From positions 1 to 64,000 of the forward strand of contig NZ_BAGZ01000003.1 in the NCBI RefSeq assembly GCF_000298175.1: DNA of 64,000 nt, written 5' to 3'. The DNA comes from Austwickia chelonae NBRC 105200. GTDB taxonomy: Bacteria; Actinomycetota; Actinomycetes; Actinomycetales; Dermatophilaceae. A program made the position numbers and the translations under genes. Shown here in pieces: positions 40,312 to 48,975 of this stretch (its first letter is position 1; each line of letters begins with the position of its first letter). The notes below the pieces were generated by a model, which was not told the origin of the DNA, ran no database searches, and saw only the letters and a list, made by a program, of their open reading frames with translations.

Positions 40312-41392
40312 CCGCGACCTGCAGAGACACCTGTCGCCGCTGTCCTCGGCCTGCTGCGCGGAGGTCCTCATGCCTGCGCCCGAGGAGATCCGTCGCCGGG
40401 GTGACCGTCGTCGACGAGCCCGTGGGACGACGGCGGTGCTGGCTGCGGTGCTGGTGACCGTGGGCGGGCTCGGTCTGCTCGACGGGCGGGGCGGCGGAGA
40501 CGGCCTGTTGTCCGGCAATGACGACCTGTTCTCGGACGGGATGTCCGCGGCGGCCTCCCCGGTCCCCGCCACCGGGGAGGAGTCGCCCAGACCGGACGGC
40601 AGTGCACCGGTCGAAGAGGACGCCGCTGGAAGACCCCGGATCTCCCTGGACCCGATGATCGCGGTCCGGGTGGAGGCTGTCGTCGACGGATTGTTCGGGT
40701 CCCGGTTCGGCACGATCTCGGGTGGCTTCGACGACGGGGTCGGGCGGTTGCCGTATGTCGCACGGGTCGCGACGACCGCTCTGTCTGGTTCCTCCGGTGG
40801 TGGCAGGCACCGCACGGCAACCGCGGTGGGGGTGGACGTGGACGGCCGTTTCCGGTTGACGGTGGGCGGTGCGGGTAGGCCCGTCGTGGACCGGTTCCTC
40901 CCGCTCGTCGGGGGTGCCGAGGTCACGGCGATGGCGGCTTCGACGGACCGCGGCGGGGACCGGTTGTCCGTCCTGTGTTTCCTCCGGTCCGGGAAGGTGC
41001 GCCAGGTCGTCGTCGAGGAGGTGGGCGTCGGGTCTGTTCCGCGCGTGTCCCGCGACGAGGTCGTCGCCTCCGGTGCGGCAGAGGTGTTCGCGGTGGTCTC
41101 CGCGGGCGGACGCGCCGAACCGGACGGTCATGGCCGGGTGCCACCGTTGTATGCCGTCGTGGGCGACCGACTGGTGCTGCTCACCGTAGCGGCGGACGGT
41201 CGGGTGTCCTCCTCCCCGTTGCGGTCGGCGGGGCTCGGGGGCACTACGACGCTGGGCCGGTTGGACGGCCACGGTCAAGGGGTTCACGGCGTGGTCGTCT
41301 GGAAGGGGGTAGGGCCTGGCATGATCCTTCTGGGGCGGGACCCCTCCGGGCCTTTCGGGGAGGCCGGAGAAGCGGGAGCCCTGCACCGCTGA
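40304..41392 (+). CDS. Single-pass membrane protein coupled to the sigma gene
   Basis: 362 residues from GTG 40304, with strong GAGGAGG and an 8-nt overlap with the sigma stop. The cytoplasmic N-terminal about 45 residues contain SSACCAEVLMPAPEE then Arg-rich RRRGDRRRRAR, a transmembrane helix (about 47-65, TAVLAAVLVTVGGLGLL) and a large extracytoplasmic domain of beta-rich repeats (VGVDVDGRFRLTVGGAGR; LLTVAADGRVSSSP). Position and topology suggest an anti-sigma factor or a surface sensor, but no zinc-binding HxxxCxxC motif was seen. Confidence 0.72.
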   Translation: MSDRDLQRHLSPLSSACCAEVLMPAPEEIRRRGDRRRRARGTTAVLAAVLVTVGGLGLLDGRGGGDGLLSGNDDLFSDGMSAAASPVPATGEESPRPDGSAPVEEDAAGRPRISLDPMIAVRVEAVVDGLFGSRFGTISGGFDDGVGRLPYVARVATTALSGSSGGGRHRTATAVGVDVDGRFRLTVGGAGRPVVDRFLPLVGGAEVTAMAASTDRGGDRLSVLCFLRSGKVRQVVVEEVGVGSVPRVSRDEVVASGAAEVFAVVSAGGRAEPDGHGRVPPLYAVVGDRLVLLTVAADGRVSSSPLRSAGLGGTTTLGRLDGHGQGVHGVVVWKGVGPGMILLGRDPSGPFGEAGEAGALHR

Positions 41393-41782
41393 GTGCTTCC
41401 CGCTGTGGGTCGACACCCCTGTCGTCTTGCGATCCGGACACTCTCCGGCTCGGGATCGTCCGGACCGCGCGCTGGCGGGCTGCCCCCGAGGGGAAGAGCT
41501 GGACACCAGCGTCATCGGCCGGAGCGGGCCGTCGTGGTCACACCGTCAGCGCCCATGCCCCACCGGGGGACATAGCGGACAGGATGGGGAATCGGACCCC
41601 CGTCCTGGTCGCCCGTCCATTACACTCGACCCAGCCCCAGCAGGCGTGGCCCTCCGTCGTCCTCGGCCCGACCGTGACAGCCGACGGCGAGTCGTTGACC
41701 ACGCCGAAGGCCGACGGGAAAAAGCCCGGAATGCGACTGGCTTCCGACCGGGCGACGACGTTCAGAGGGGGACGAGGACGAG
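41393..41782 (+). other. Non-coding stretch before the exopolysaccharide locus
   Basis: 390 bases with no gene I can support. Must hold the promoter for the glycosyltransferase at 41783; a -10-like TACACT at 41621-41626 has no matching -35. Open frames here are short and run through GC-rich sequence in all phases. Confidence 0.5.
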
Positions 41783-42697
41783 ATGCTCGCGCTGAAGCAG
41801 GTTCGCCAGCTGAGGAAGTTCGACGGCGCCGATGTCGTGGCCGCCCATGCCCCGGAGACCCGTCGACGGTTCTCCGCCGACGGGGGTGTCCCCGTGCTCA
41901 TCGCCGCCCGCAACGAGGAGTCGGATCTGCCGGCGACCCTGCTGACCTTGTCCTGGTCGTCGGTCCCGGTGAGCCCCTACGTCATCGTCAACGGCACCAC
42001 CGACGCCACCGCCGAACGCGCCGAACGCATGGGGGCCTGCGTCCTGGAGTCCACGCAGAGTTTCAAGATGGCGGCCCTGCAGCACGGCGTGGCCACCCTC
42101 CGGAAGCACCGCGGCGGACGCGGCCCCATCCTGTTCACCGACGCCGACACCCTCGTCGGTCTGGAGTGGGCGGCGGTCATGGCCCGCACCTGCCGTGCCT
42201 GGTCCCGACCCGTCGTCACCCTGGGGAACTCGGTCTTCACCCACGGGGAGAGCAGCGCGGCCGACATGCTGCGCAGCGTACGCAAGGTGATGGTCGCCGA
42301 GGTGCGCGACCGACGCGGGCAACGGGCCCTGGCCCACGGCCACAACATGGCGATCGACTTCGCCGATTCGGCCGAGGCCTTCCGCGCCTACCTGGACATC
42401 GACCCGGCGCGTTTCATCGGTGAAGAGGAAGAGATCGTGGAACGTCTCCTGGAGGTCGGCGGAGAATGGCGTCCGGCCTTGGGCTCCAAGACCCTGGTCA
42501 TCACCCGAGGGGACCGCTTCGTCCTGTCCGATCTGTGGCAGCTGCGCAGCGACCACACCTTCGAACAGCGTCGGCAACGCTACGCCGAGTACGGAGAGAT
42601 CAAACCTTTCGTCCGCGCCGAGGACGCTTCGACCAACGGAACGGTCTCCGCCACCAGGATCGACGACACCCTCTCCTCCGGACGACGGGTCTCCTGA
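41783..42697 (+). CDS. Family 2 glycosyltransferase
   Basis: 304 residues from ATG 41783 with GGGGACGAGGACGAG upstream. GT-A fold: GVPVLIAARNEESDLPATLL, VIVNGTTDATAERAERMG, then the metal-binding ILFTDADTLVG (DAD). AHGHNMAIDFADS, then FIGEEEEIVERLLE near the acceptor side. No membrane helices obvious; peripheral enzyme. First gene of the exopolysaccharide locus on the plus strand, 111 nt before the first GH26-like gene. Confidence 0.86.
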   Translation: MLALKQVRQLRKFDGADVVAAHAPETRRRFSADGGVPVLIAARNEESDLPATLLTLSWSSVPVSPYVIVNGTTDATAERAERMGACVLESTQSFKMAALQHGVATLRKHRGGRGPILFTDADTLVGLEWAAVMARTCRAWSRPVVTLGNSVFTHGESSAADMLRSVRKVMVAEVRDRRGQRALAHGHNMAIDFADSAEAFRAYLDIDPARFIGEEEEIVERLLEVGGEWRPALGSKTLVITRGDRFVLSDLWQLRSDHTFEQRRQRYAEYGEIKPFVRAEDASTNGTVSATRIDDTLSSGRRVS

Positions 42698-42808
42698 GCC
42701 GCCCGGTGCAGGTTTCGACCGCCTCCACGGCGGGTAGGGGGCGAACAACTCGGGGATGAGATCCAGGCCGCCCCGGCCTGGGCCGTATCGTCCCAGGAGG
42801 ATCCGTCG

Positions 42809-44182
42809 ATGTTCCCGCGCCCGCCCCGATGTCGTTCCGCCGTCGTGATCACCGCCCTCGCGGCGCTCCTCCTCTCCAGCACACTCCCGTCCGCGGCCAC
42901 CGCCGCGGAACCAGCGGCTCCGCAACCGTCCGCCGCCGCGAAGACAGCAACCGAACGAACCGAGTTGGTCCTGCGCTTCCTGCTCCATTCGACCGAGGTG
43001 CGGTGGACGGAGGACCGTTCTCCCGCCGCCGGATGGCTGGTCTCCGTGACCACGGGCCACAGCACCCACACCCAGGTCGTGCCGGGCGCCCGCCGGAGCC
43101 ATTTCTTCACCGACGTGGTCGTCGGGCAGCGCTACACCTTCGTCGTGACCAACCAGGACACCGGCGCCACCCGGTCGGCCTCGGCGGTCTTCCCCCGGCC
43201 GGGAATCTTCACCCCGTCTCCGCCCACCACCGAGCCACTCCCGCCGGTGGGCAATGCGACCTCGCGCCTGCTGGGCCCCTCCCGCTCCGGCAAGCCCTGG
43301 TTCTCCGGAGCGTGGGTCGCCGGAGGAACATGGGGTCCTCAACGGGCCGAGGAATGGGGCACTTTCCGCGGCTCCCCCAATGACGCCACCGTCTCCTACT
43401 CCCACAAGGAATCCTTCGCCCGGATCGCCGAGAGCGACTGGAATGTCTCGGTCTTCAACGGCTTCCCGGGGAAACTCGTCTACGGACTGTCGCTGCTCCC
43501 CCAGGACGGCACCGGCTCGTTGAGCACCGTGGCCCGCGGCGACCACGACCACATCTGGCGCGCGCAGGCCCGTGTCCTCCTCGCCCACGGGCGAGGCGAT
43601 GCGGTCGTCCGGATCGGATGGGAGGCCAACGGGGACTGGTGGCCCTGGCAGGCCACCGTGTCGACTGCCCCGGCCTACCGGGCTGCTTTCGCCCGGGTGT
43701 CCCGGACGCTGAAATCGGTCGCTCCGAAGCTCCTGGTGGACTTCGGCATCGGGTGTGGTGCGGGGATTCCCGGGCAGCGTTCCCGATTGGACGCGTTGAC
43801 CGTCCTCTACCCGGGTGACGACGTCGTCGACCTCGTGGGCTGCGATACCTACGACTGGTGGAACACCCGGTCGACCGATGAGGCCTCCTTCGCCCGGACC
43901 ATCCGCCCCGCTCAGGCTCCGGGCATCGCCGATGTCGCCGATTTCGCTCGGGCGCACCGCAAGGGGATGAGCGTTCCGGAGTGGGGAACGGCCGATGTGA
44001 GCAGGCAGGGTGCCGGTGACAACCCCTTCTACATCCGCAAGATGTACGAGTGGTTCATGGCGAACAGCGATGTGCTCGTCCTGGAGTGTTTCTTCAACGA
44101 GCCCGGACCGGGGGTGTCGAACTCGTTGTGGTCGCCGGTGCAGATGCCGCGGGCCTCGGCGGAGTACGCCCGGCTCTTCTGA
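42809..44182 (+). CDS. Secreted GH26-like glycoside hydrolase
   Basis: 457 residues from ATG 42809 (AGGAGG 7 nt upstream). A Sec signal peptide (about 1-32, ending SAATAAEP) is followed by an FnIII/Ig-like region (about 50-128) and a (beta/alpha)8-like domain (about 160-457). Putative acid/base E272 is in VRIGWEANGDWWPW, and the nucleophile E391 is in SVPEWGTADV, the spacing and motifs of GH26 (mannanase/related) enzymes. Likely cleaves or edits the polymer made by the neighbouring genes. A second, lipoprotein-type GH26-like enzyme is encoded at 51522. Confidence 0.78.
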   Translation: MFPRPPRCRSAVVITALAALLLSSTLPSAATAAEPAAPQPSAAAKTATERTELVLRFLLHSTEVRWTEDRSPAAGWLVSVTTGHSTHTQVVPGARRSHFFTDVVVGQRYTFVVTNQDTGATRSASAVFPRPGIFTPSPPTTEPLPPVGNATSRLLGPSRSGKPWFSGAWVAGGTWGPQRAEEWGTFRGSPNDATVSYSHKESFARIAESDWNVSVFNGFPGKLVYGLSLLPQDGTGSLSTVARGDHDHIWRAQARVLLAHGRGDAVVRIGWEANGDWWPWQATVSTAPAYRAAFARVSRTLKSVAPKLLVDFGIGCGAGIPGQRSRLDALTVLYPGDDVVDLVGCDTYDWWNTRSTDEASFARTIRPAQAPGIADVADFARAHRKGMSVPEWGTADVSRQGAGDNPFYIRKMYEWFMANSDVLVLECFFNEPGPGVSNSLWSPVQMPRASAEYARLF

Positions 44183-44191
44183 TCCTGTGGG

Positions 44192-44235
44192 AACGCCCTG
44201 GGCGTCGGCGGTGGAGCGCCGGCGCCCAGGGCGTT
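44192..44235. terminator. Convergent 19-bp hairpin
   Basis: AACGCCCTGGGCG (44192-44204) pairs with 44223-44235, and the stem continues inward (CGGCG with CGCCG plus one G-U), leaving a 6-nt loop. It separates the GH26-like gene from the convergent acyltransferase operon end. Confidence 0.75.
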
Positions 44236-44253
44236 GTCCTGCTGTTGTCCGGG

Positions 44254-44877
44254 TCAGCCGAGTTTGCGGGCGGGGATACCCACGTAGGTGGCGCCGGGTT
44301 CCAGGCAGTCCTTGGTGACGACCGCGCCGGCCCCGATGAGCACCTTGGGTCCGATGGTGACTCCGGGGCAGATCAGTGCGCGTGCTCCGATGTAGCAGTC
44401 CTTGCTCAGGGTGACGGGTCGTCCTTCCATGCCGCGGGAGATCCGGCCGTCTTCGAGCCGCGGGTGGTGGGAGGTGATGATGACGACCTGGTGGCCGATC
44501 ATCACGTCCTCCTCGATGGTGACCTTCCCGGTGGCTTCGATCATGACGTCGTGGTTGATGGTGGTGTTCCGGCCGATGCTCAGGTACGAGCCGTCCCGGA
44601 TGTAGAGCTTCAGCCCGGGGTAGATGTCGACGGCTTTGACGTCCAAGCCCATCAGCCGGTAGCCGAGCAGGCGCACCGGGCGAGGGACGAGGGTGGAGCC
44701 GAGTACCGAGTTCAGCAGGGCGTTGTACGACATGAACTTCCACTCGGTCCGCACCAGGCGGAGCACCCTGGTCCGCAGGGCCTCGGATTTCTTTTCGTCC
44801 GCTGCGGTCGTCCCCTCTCGGCCGTCGTCGGTCGATGGCGTGCGTGTCGCTCTGTCGGTGGTCGTCACACTGGTCAC
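44254..44877 (-). CDS. Hexapeptide-repeat acyltransferase (LbH type)
   Basis: 207 residues from GTG 44877 (4-nt GTGA overlap with the upstream stop); GTG 44868 has a better-spaced AAGGG. The left-handed beta-helix repeat is visible (LSIGRNTTINHDVMIEATGK, VTIEEDVMIGHQVVIITSHH, VTIGPKVLIGAGAVVTKD), ending with YVGIPARKLG, as in WbbJ/maltose-O-acetyltransferase-type enzymes. The His in SHHP would be catalytic. Likely O- or N-acetylates the exopolysaccharide repeat unit. Last gene of the five-gene operon. Confidence 0.88.
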   Translation of the reverse strand: MTSVTTTDRATRTPSTDDGREGTTAADEKKSEALRTRVLRLVRTEWKFMSYNALLNSVLGSTLVPRPVRLLGYRLMGLDVKAVDIYPGLKLYIRDGSYLSIGRNTTINHDVMIEATGKVTIEEDVMIGHQVVIITSHHPRLEDGRISRGMEGRPVTLSKDCYIGARALICPGVTIGPKVLIGAGAVVTKDCLEPGATYVGIPARKLG

Positions 44878-46058
44878 CCTTCTTCGTTCTTGTCCGCCAC
44901 GAGCTCGGTCAGTGGCTCGAGTGCCGCCGCCCAGCTGTACCACCGCAGACCGTGTTCGATCGCATCGGCGGAGAGCACCGCGGGGCCTTCGTCGAGGGCG
45001 GTGCGTACTGCGGCGCAGAAGACCTCGGCGTCCTCGGGGACCTGTGTGACAGCTCCCTGCGGCAGATGGTCCAGACCGGAGGCACCTACATAGGTGGACA
45101 CCGAGGGTAACCCGTGAGCGATGTACTCCAGGAGTTTGATCCGCGATCCGCCCCCTTCGAGGAGGGGGGCGACGCCGAGCCTGGCCCGTTCCAGGAGCGG
45201 TTTCATGTCCGGGACGTCCGCTTCGACACGCACCGAGGGCGCGGCTGCCATGTCGGCGAGGAACTCCGGGGAGGGGCGACGTCCTGCGACGGTCAGGACG
45301 AGCCCGGGTCGTTCGGCGCAGAGCCTCTTCCAGGCGTCGCTGGCGACCAGCCAGCGAAGGCCTGAGGTGTTGGGCCCCCAGTCCAGGGCTCCGGTGAACA
45401 GCAGCTCCTGGGAGGTCTCGGCCTCCGGGCCACGGGCCGAGTCGGTCACCGGGTCGACGCCGTTGCGGGCGACCACGGAGGCTTTGGCTCCGCCGCGGGA
45501 GAGGAGCTCGTCGACATCGGCCTGCGTGCAGACGACGGTCGGCAGGTCGGCCGCGGATCGTTCCTGGGCGAGCAGCCAGCGGTGTTCGACCGCGGCCACG
45601 ATCTTGCGGATGCCCTGTTCGGCTCCGATGCGCTGTTTCATCAGGTCGGACTCGACGTTGTGCATGCTCGCCACCACGGGAAGGTCCGCGGGGAGCAGGC
45701 TGCGCACCCGGAGCAGGCAGGTGTGGTCCAGCACGGCCGCGTCGTAGCAGACGTCCTGGCGGAGGGCGTCACGAACGGCGTCCAGCAGCCCTTGTCCGCA
45801 GGTGCGGGCCCCGCCGACGGTCCGGTAGGTCGCGAAGGTCTTCAGGTTGTCCCGGATGCCGTGGGTGCGTCCCGGTGCGATGGTGACGAAGTCGTCCCTG
45901 GACCCTTCCGGGAGCTGCCACAGACCTCCGGGGTGGGCGATGGTCACCTCCCCGACCGTGGCCAGGGCACGGGCTATGGCCAAGGTGCGCAGCATGCCCC
46001 CGGAGCGGGCGGGCAGGCCGAACTCTTTGGTGATGAGCAGGATCTGTCGTGGGGTCAC
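44874..46058 (-). CDS. Family 4-type glycosyltransferase
   Basis: 394 residues from GTG 46058 that overlaps the Wzx stop by 4 nt. GT-B fold: N-terminal PRQILLITKEFGLPARSGGM, then the donor-binding half with LLFTGALDWGPNTSGLRWLV and APLLEGGGSRIKLLEYIAHG (E-x7-E region). Probably adds a sugar to the lipid-linked repeat in the cytoplasm. Coupled to the acyltransferase downstream by GTGA. Confidence 0.9.
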   Translation of the reverse strand: MTPRQILLITKEFGLPARSGGMLRTLAIARALATVGEVTIAHPGGLWQLPEGSRDDFVTIAPGRTHGIRDNLKTFATYRTVGGARTCGQGLLDAVRDALRQDVCYDAAVLDHTCLLRVRSLLPADLPVVASMHNVESDLMKQRIGAEQGIRKIVAAVEHRWLLAQERSAADLPTVVCTQADVDELLSRGGAKASVVARNGVDPVTDSARGPEAETSQELLFTGALDWGPNTSGLRWLVASDAWKRLCAERPGLVLTVAGRRPSPEFLADMAAAPSVRVEADVPDMKPLLERARLGVAPLLEGGGSRIKLLEYIAHGLPSVSTYVGASGLDHLPQGAVTQVPEDAEVFCAAVRTALDEGPAVLSADAIEHGLRWYSWAAALEPLTELVADKNEEG

Positions 46059-47596
46059 AAGACCGCCTCTCGTTCGACGTCGACGAACACCTTCCATGTC
46101 AGAGCAGCACCGATACTCTGAGCGATGGCAAATCCGGTAGCGGCTCCGACGGCTCCGCCGATCCAGGCCCCGGAGAGTCCCAACAGTGCCATCAGTGGCG
46201 CCTGGACCAAGGTGATCCGGAGCAGTCGGGCGGATTCCTCCCGGGCTTTCAAGGCCAGGTTGGGGCCGACGGCTACGCCCACCATGATCACCGCCCACCC
46301 TGTGGCCGGGATGGTGGCTTCCGCGCCGGCCCAGTTACGGTCCAACAGGGCGACCCCCCAGCTGCGGGGAATCATCATCAGGCAGAACACCCAGGCCGCG
46401 GCTACGGCGGAGAGTCCTCCGCTCACCACACAGGCCAGTCCGATCAGGGTCCGATGGCTGCGCGCCGACATGGCCGGGAGCACCATCGCCGTCGACCCAC
46501 CGAACAGCATGGACAACGGTCCGAGCAGGCTGCGTGAGGCGTTCAGCGCCCCGACCGTCGCCAATGAGCTGATCGGGCCCAGGGCGACATTGGTGCCGTT
46601 GAACGACCCTTGACTGATCGTGAAGTCCGCGCCGAACTGGGCGGAGAGTTTCCAGTGCCCGCCCAACCAGTGCAGGCAACCTCGTAGAACTGCGGGTTTC
46701 CTGGCCTGCACTGCGCCCAGTGCCGAGGCGATATAGGCCGAGGCTCCCCACACCAGGATCATCGTCGCGCTGTTGATCACCGAGTTCCGGTGGAGCCAGA
46801 TCACCAGGGCGAACATCAGGACAGTCCGGATGGTGTCATTGATCGCGACCGGCCGGGGTCGTCCGGTCATGAAGAAGACGAAACGCCAGGCGTCCTGTTG
46901 GAGGAGCCCGGGCAGCACCAGGGCCAGGCTGATCAGGGAAGCACCGATCACGCTGGAGGTCCCCAGGAAGAGCCCGGTCAGGAAGGTGGGCAGTGCACCG
47001 GCGATCCCGAGCAGGGTGGCCAGTCCGATCGCCTTGGGTACGGCGGCGGCCTGGGCTTCGGCGTCCTCCTTGGCGTAGATCACGACCATCGGGTCGGTGA
47101 CCGTGGACCGGGAGAGCCCCACCAGGAAGGTGAACACCAGGAAGGCGATGGAGAAGGCGCCGAAGGCCTCTTCTCCGACGGAACGTCCGACGAGTATCGC
47201 CAGCGCGAAGGTGGACAGGCTGCAGACGGCCTGGTCGGCGAAGACCCAGAAGGCCGGACCGCCGAACTTTTTCAGGAATCCGCCTTCGGCCTGGGCCGGG
47301 GGGTGCAGTTCCTCCACCTCGGCGGGTGGTTTCAGCTCGATGTCCGTCGAGGGCCGTCGTCGTTCCTGGCGGATCGGCGGATCGGGTTCTTCGCCTTCCC
47401 AGGGGTCGTGGAGCTGTGCGACCACGGCGTCGTGGTATTCGATCTTCCCTGCCCAGGGTGGCGGGGTCGGCGGGTCGTCCCAGGCGGGTGTTCCCCTGCC
47501 GTTTCTCCGAGGAGCGCGTGGGGGGAGCTCCTCCCAGGGGTCGTCGCCATGTCTTCCCGGGCCGGCGGGATCGTCATCGCGACGGGCACGCCTCAC
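46055..47596 (-). CDS. Wzx-type polysaccharide flippase (MOP superfamily)
   Basis: 513 residues from GTG 47596, which overlaps the polymerase stop by 4 nt. An unusual N-terminal about 100 residues are soluble, Pro/Arg/Glu-rich (DDPWEELPPRAPRRNGRG; LKPPAEVEELHPPAQAEGG), then about twelve to fourteen transmembrane helices beginning AFWVFADQAVCSLSTFALAI. It would flip the lipid-linked repeat to the outer face. The N-terminal extension is not usual for Wzx. Confidence 0.86.
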   Translation of the reverse strand: MRRARRDDDPAGPGRHGDDPWEELPPRAPRRNGRGTPAWDDPPTPPPWAGKIEYHDAVVAQLHDPWEGEEPDPPIRQERRRPSTDIELKPPAEVEELHPPAQAEGGFLKKFGGPAFWVFADQAVCSLSTFALAILVGRSVGEEAFGAFSIAFLVFTFLVGLSRSTVTDPMVVIYAKEDAEAQAAAVPKAIGLATLLGIAGALPTFLTGLFLGTSSVIGASLISLALVLPGLLQQDAWRFVFFMTGRPRPVAINDTIRTVLMFALVIWLHRNSVINSATMILVWGASAYIASALGAVQARKPAVLRGCLHWLGGHWKLSAQFGADFTISQGSFNGTNVALGPISSLATVGALNASRSLLGPLSMLFGGSTAMVLPAMSARSHRTLIGLACVVSGGLSAVAAAWVFCLMMIPRSWGVALLDRNWAGAEATIPATGWAVIMVGVAVGPNLALKAREESARLLRITLVQAPLMALLGLSGAWIGGAVGAATGFAIAQSIGAALTWKVFVDVEREAVL

Positions 47597-48975
47597 GCGC
47601 CTGCCCCTGCGGGCATCCGCTTCGCAGGCCAGTCCCCGATCCGGGTGTGGGGGATGCCGTCCACGACGGCCGGGGCGTCCTCGGCTCCGGGTTCGGGCAG
47701 CGGTCGACGCCAGATCACCAGCATGAGCCATGCCATCAGACAGGTGTTCGGTTGCAGCAGTGCTCCGGACAGGAACATCAGCATGAACACCATGCTCGGC
47801 CCGAGAAGGGGGATCGACAGGGGTCTGAGCATCGAGTACAGGATGAAGGCCAGGAAGAGCCCGCCGGCGAAGGCCCCGTACTCGAAGAGCAGCTTGGCCG
47901 GGATCGTGTAGACCACGGCCTGGCCGAGGCCTCGAGCGCTGGTGAGCAACCGTTCACTGGTTCCCGGGCCTGCTCCTCGCACCACTCTCAGCGGGTCTTT
48001 CTCCAGCCCTTGGATCACCTGGTCGTAGGGGTCGATGAAACGTAGCGACCCGGAGCTCCCGCTCTGTCCGATCTCGTCGGAGCGTTCGAGCAGGGGGGCG
48101 GCAGCCGGTGAGAGGAGCATACCGATCAGCCCGACCACGGCCAGGGCGATGAAGGCCGGGCGCAGCAGTCGGGGGCGCAGCAGGACGATCAGGGTGACCC
48201 CGACGCCGAGGAGCATCATCCCGGTGCCGGAGGTCGCACCGATCAGCCCCAGAGCCGGTCCGACGAGTGCGGCGAGCCGCAGCCGCAGGGCCAGTCCGAC
48301 GATCAGGGCCAGTCCGCACGACTGGGAGAGCATCGACGGCTCGAGGAAGACGAAGGCATGGGCCCGGTAGATGCCCGACCCGTAGGTGAGCATGGCCGCC
48401 GAGTTGAACCCGGGGATGAGGAAGGCTTCGGGAACTTGACCGAGATAGTCGGTGTACGACCAGATCCGGAGGAACTGCACGGTCAGTTGGACGAAACCGA
48501 CGACCCCGAAGACGCTCATCAACATCACGTAGAACCGGCCGAGTTCGGTCATGCATTCGCGCAGGTCGTCGCGTACTCGGAGGATCCAGGGCGTGTAGAG
48601 CATCATCAGGAACAGGAAGGAGGTCATGGAGGCCTCCGCCTGGGTCTGTCCGGCCAGCCAGGACAGGAAGGCCATCGAGCTCGTGGCGATCAGGAAGAGC
48701 ACCGTCGCCCGGCGGGAGATCACCGCGGTGCCCCAGGCCACCATCAGTGCGGCGCCGAGCAGGAGGAGGAGCAGGGTGACCGGGATCCCGCCGGGGACCT
48801 GGAAGCGTTGGAGGACGATGGATCCTACGAGGAGCCACTTCAGCAGTGCCATGGTTCGTCGAACCTGCCGACGCGGGTGTTCCGCGTCGGGGTCGTGTAC
48901 GGGGCGGGCGAAGAGATCTGCGGTCTCCGCAGGCCGTTCACGATCGACTGCTTCGGAAGCGGCGCCTTTCCTCAT
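47593..48975 (-). CDS. Wzy-type polymerase / O-antigen ligase-like
   Basis: 460 residues from ATG 48975 (ATGA overlap with the upstream glycosyltransferase stop). About ten to twelve transmembrane helices after a 45-residue cytoplasmic leader. FLEPSMLSQSCGLALIVGLA and a periplasmic-type loop LRFIDPYDQVIQGLEKDPLR fit the O-antigen polymerase/ligase family. Would polymerise repeats on the outer leaflet. Sequence conservation in this family is low, so the exact class rests on topology and context. Confidence 0.8.
   Translation of the reverse strand: MRKGAASEAVDRERPAETADLFARPVHDPDAEHPRRQVRRTMALLKWLLVGSIVLQRFQVPGGIPVTLLLLLLGAALMVAWGTAVISRRATVLFLIATSSMAFLSWLAGQTQAEASMTSFLFLMMLYTPWILRVRDDLRECMTELGRFYVMLMSVFGVVGFVQLTVQFLRIWSYTDYLGQVPEAFLIPGFNSAAMLTYGSGIYRAHAFVFLEPSMLSQSCGLALIVGLALRLRLAALVGPALGLIGATSGTGMMLLGVGVTLIVLLRPRLLRPAFIALAVVGLIGMLLSPAAAPLLERSDEIGQSGSSGSLRFIDPYDQVIQGLEKDPLRVVRGAGPGTSERLLTSARGLGQAVVYTIPAKLLFEYGAFAGGLFLAFILYSMLRPLSIPLLGPSMVFMLMFLSGALLQPNTCLMAWLMLVIWRRPLPEPGAEDAPAVVDGIPHTRIGDWPAKRMPAGAGA

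Noticed and set aside
41762-44743. 993-codon open frame on the minus strand
   Set aside because: Opposite to the glycosyltransferase and GH26-like genes, which have proper motifs and ribosome-binding sites; the frame is compositional.
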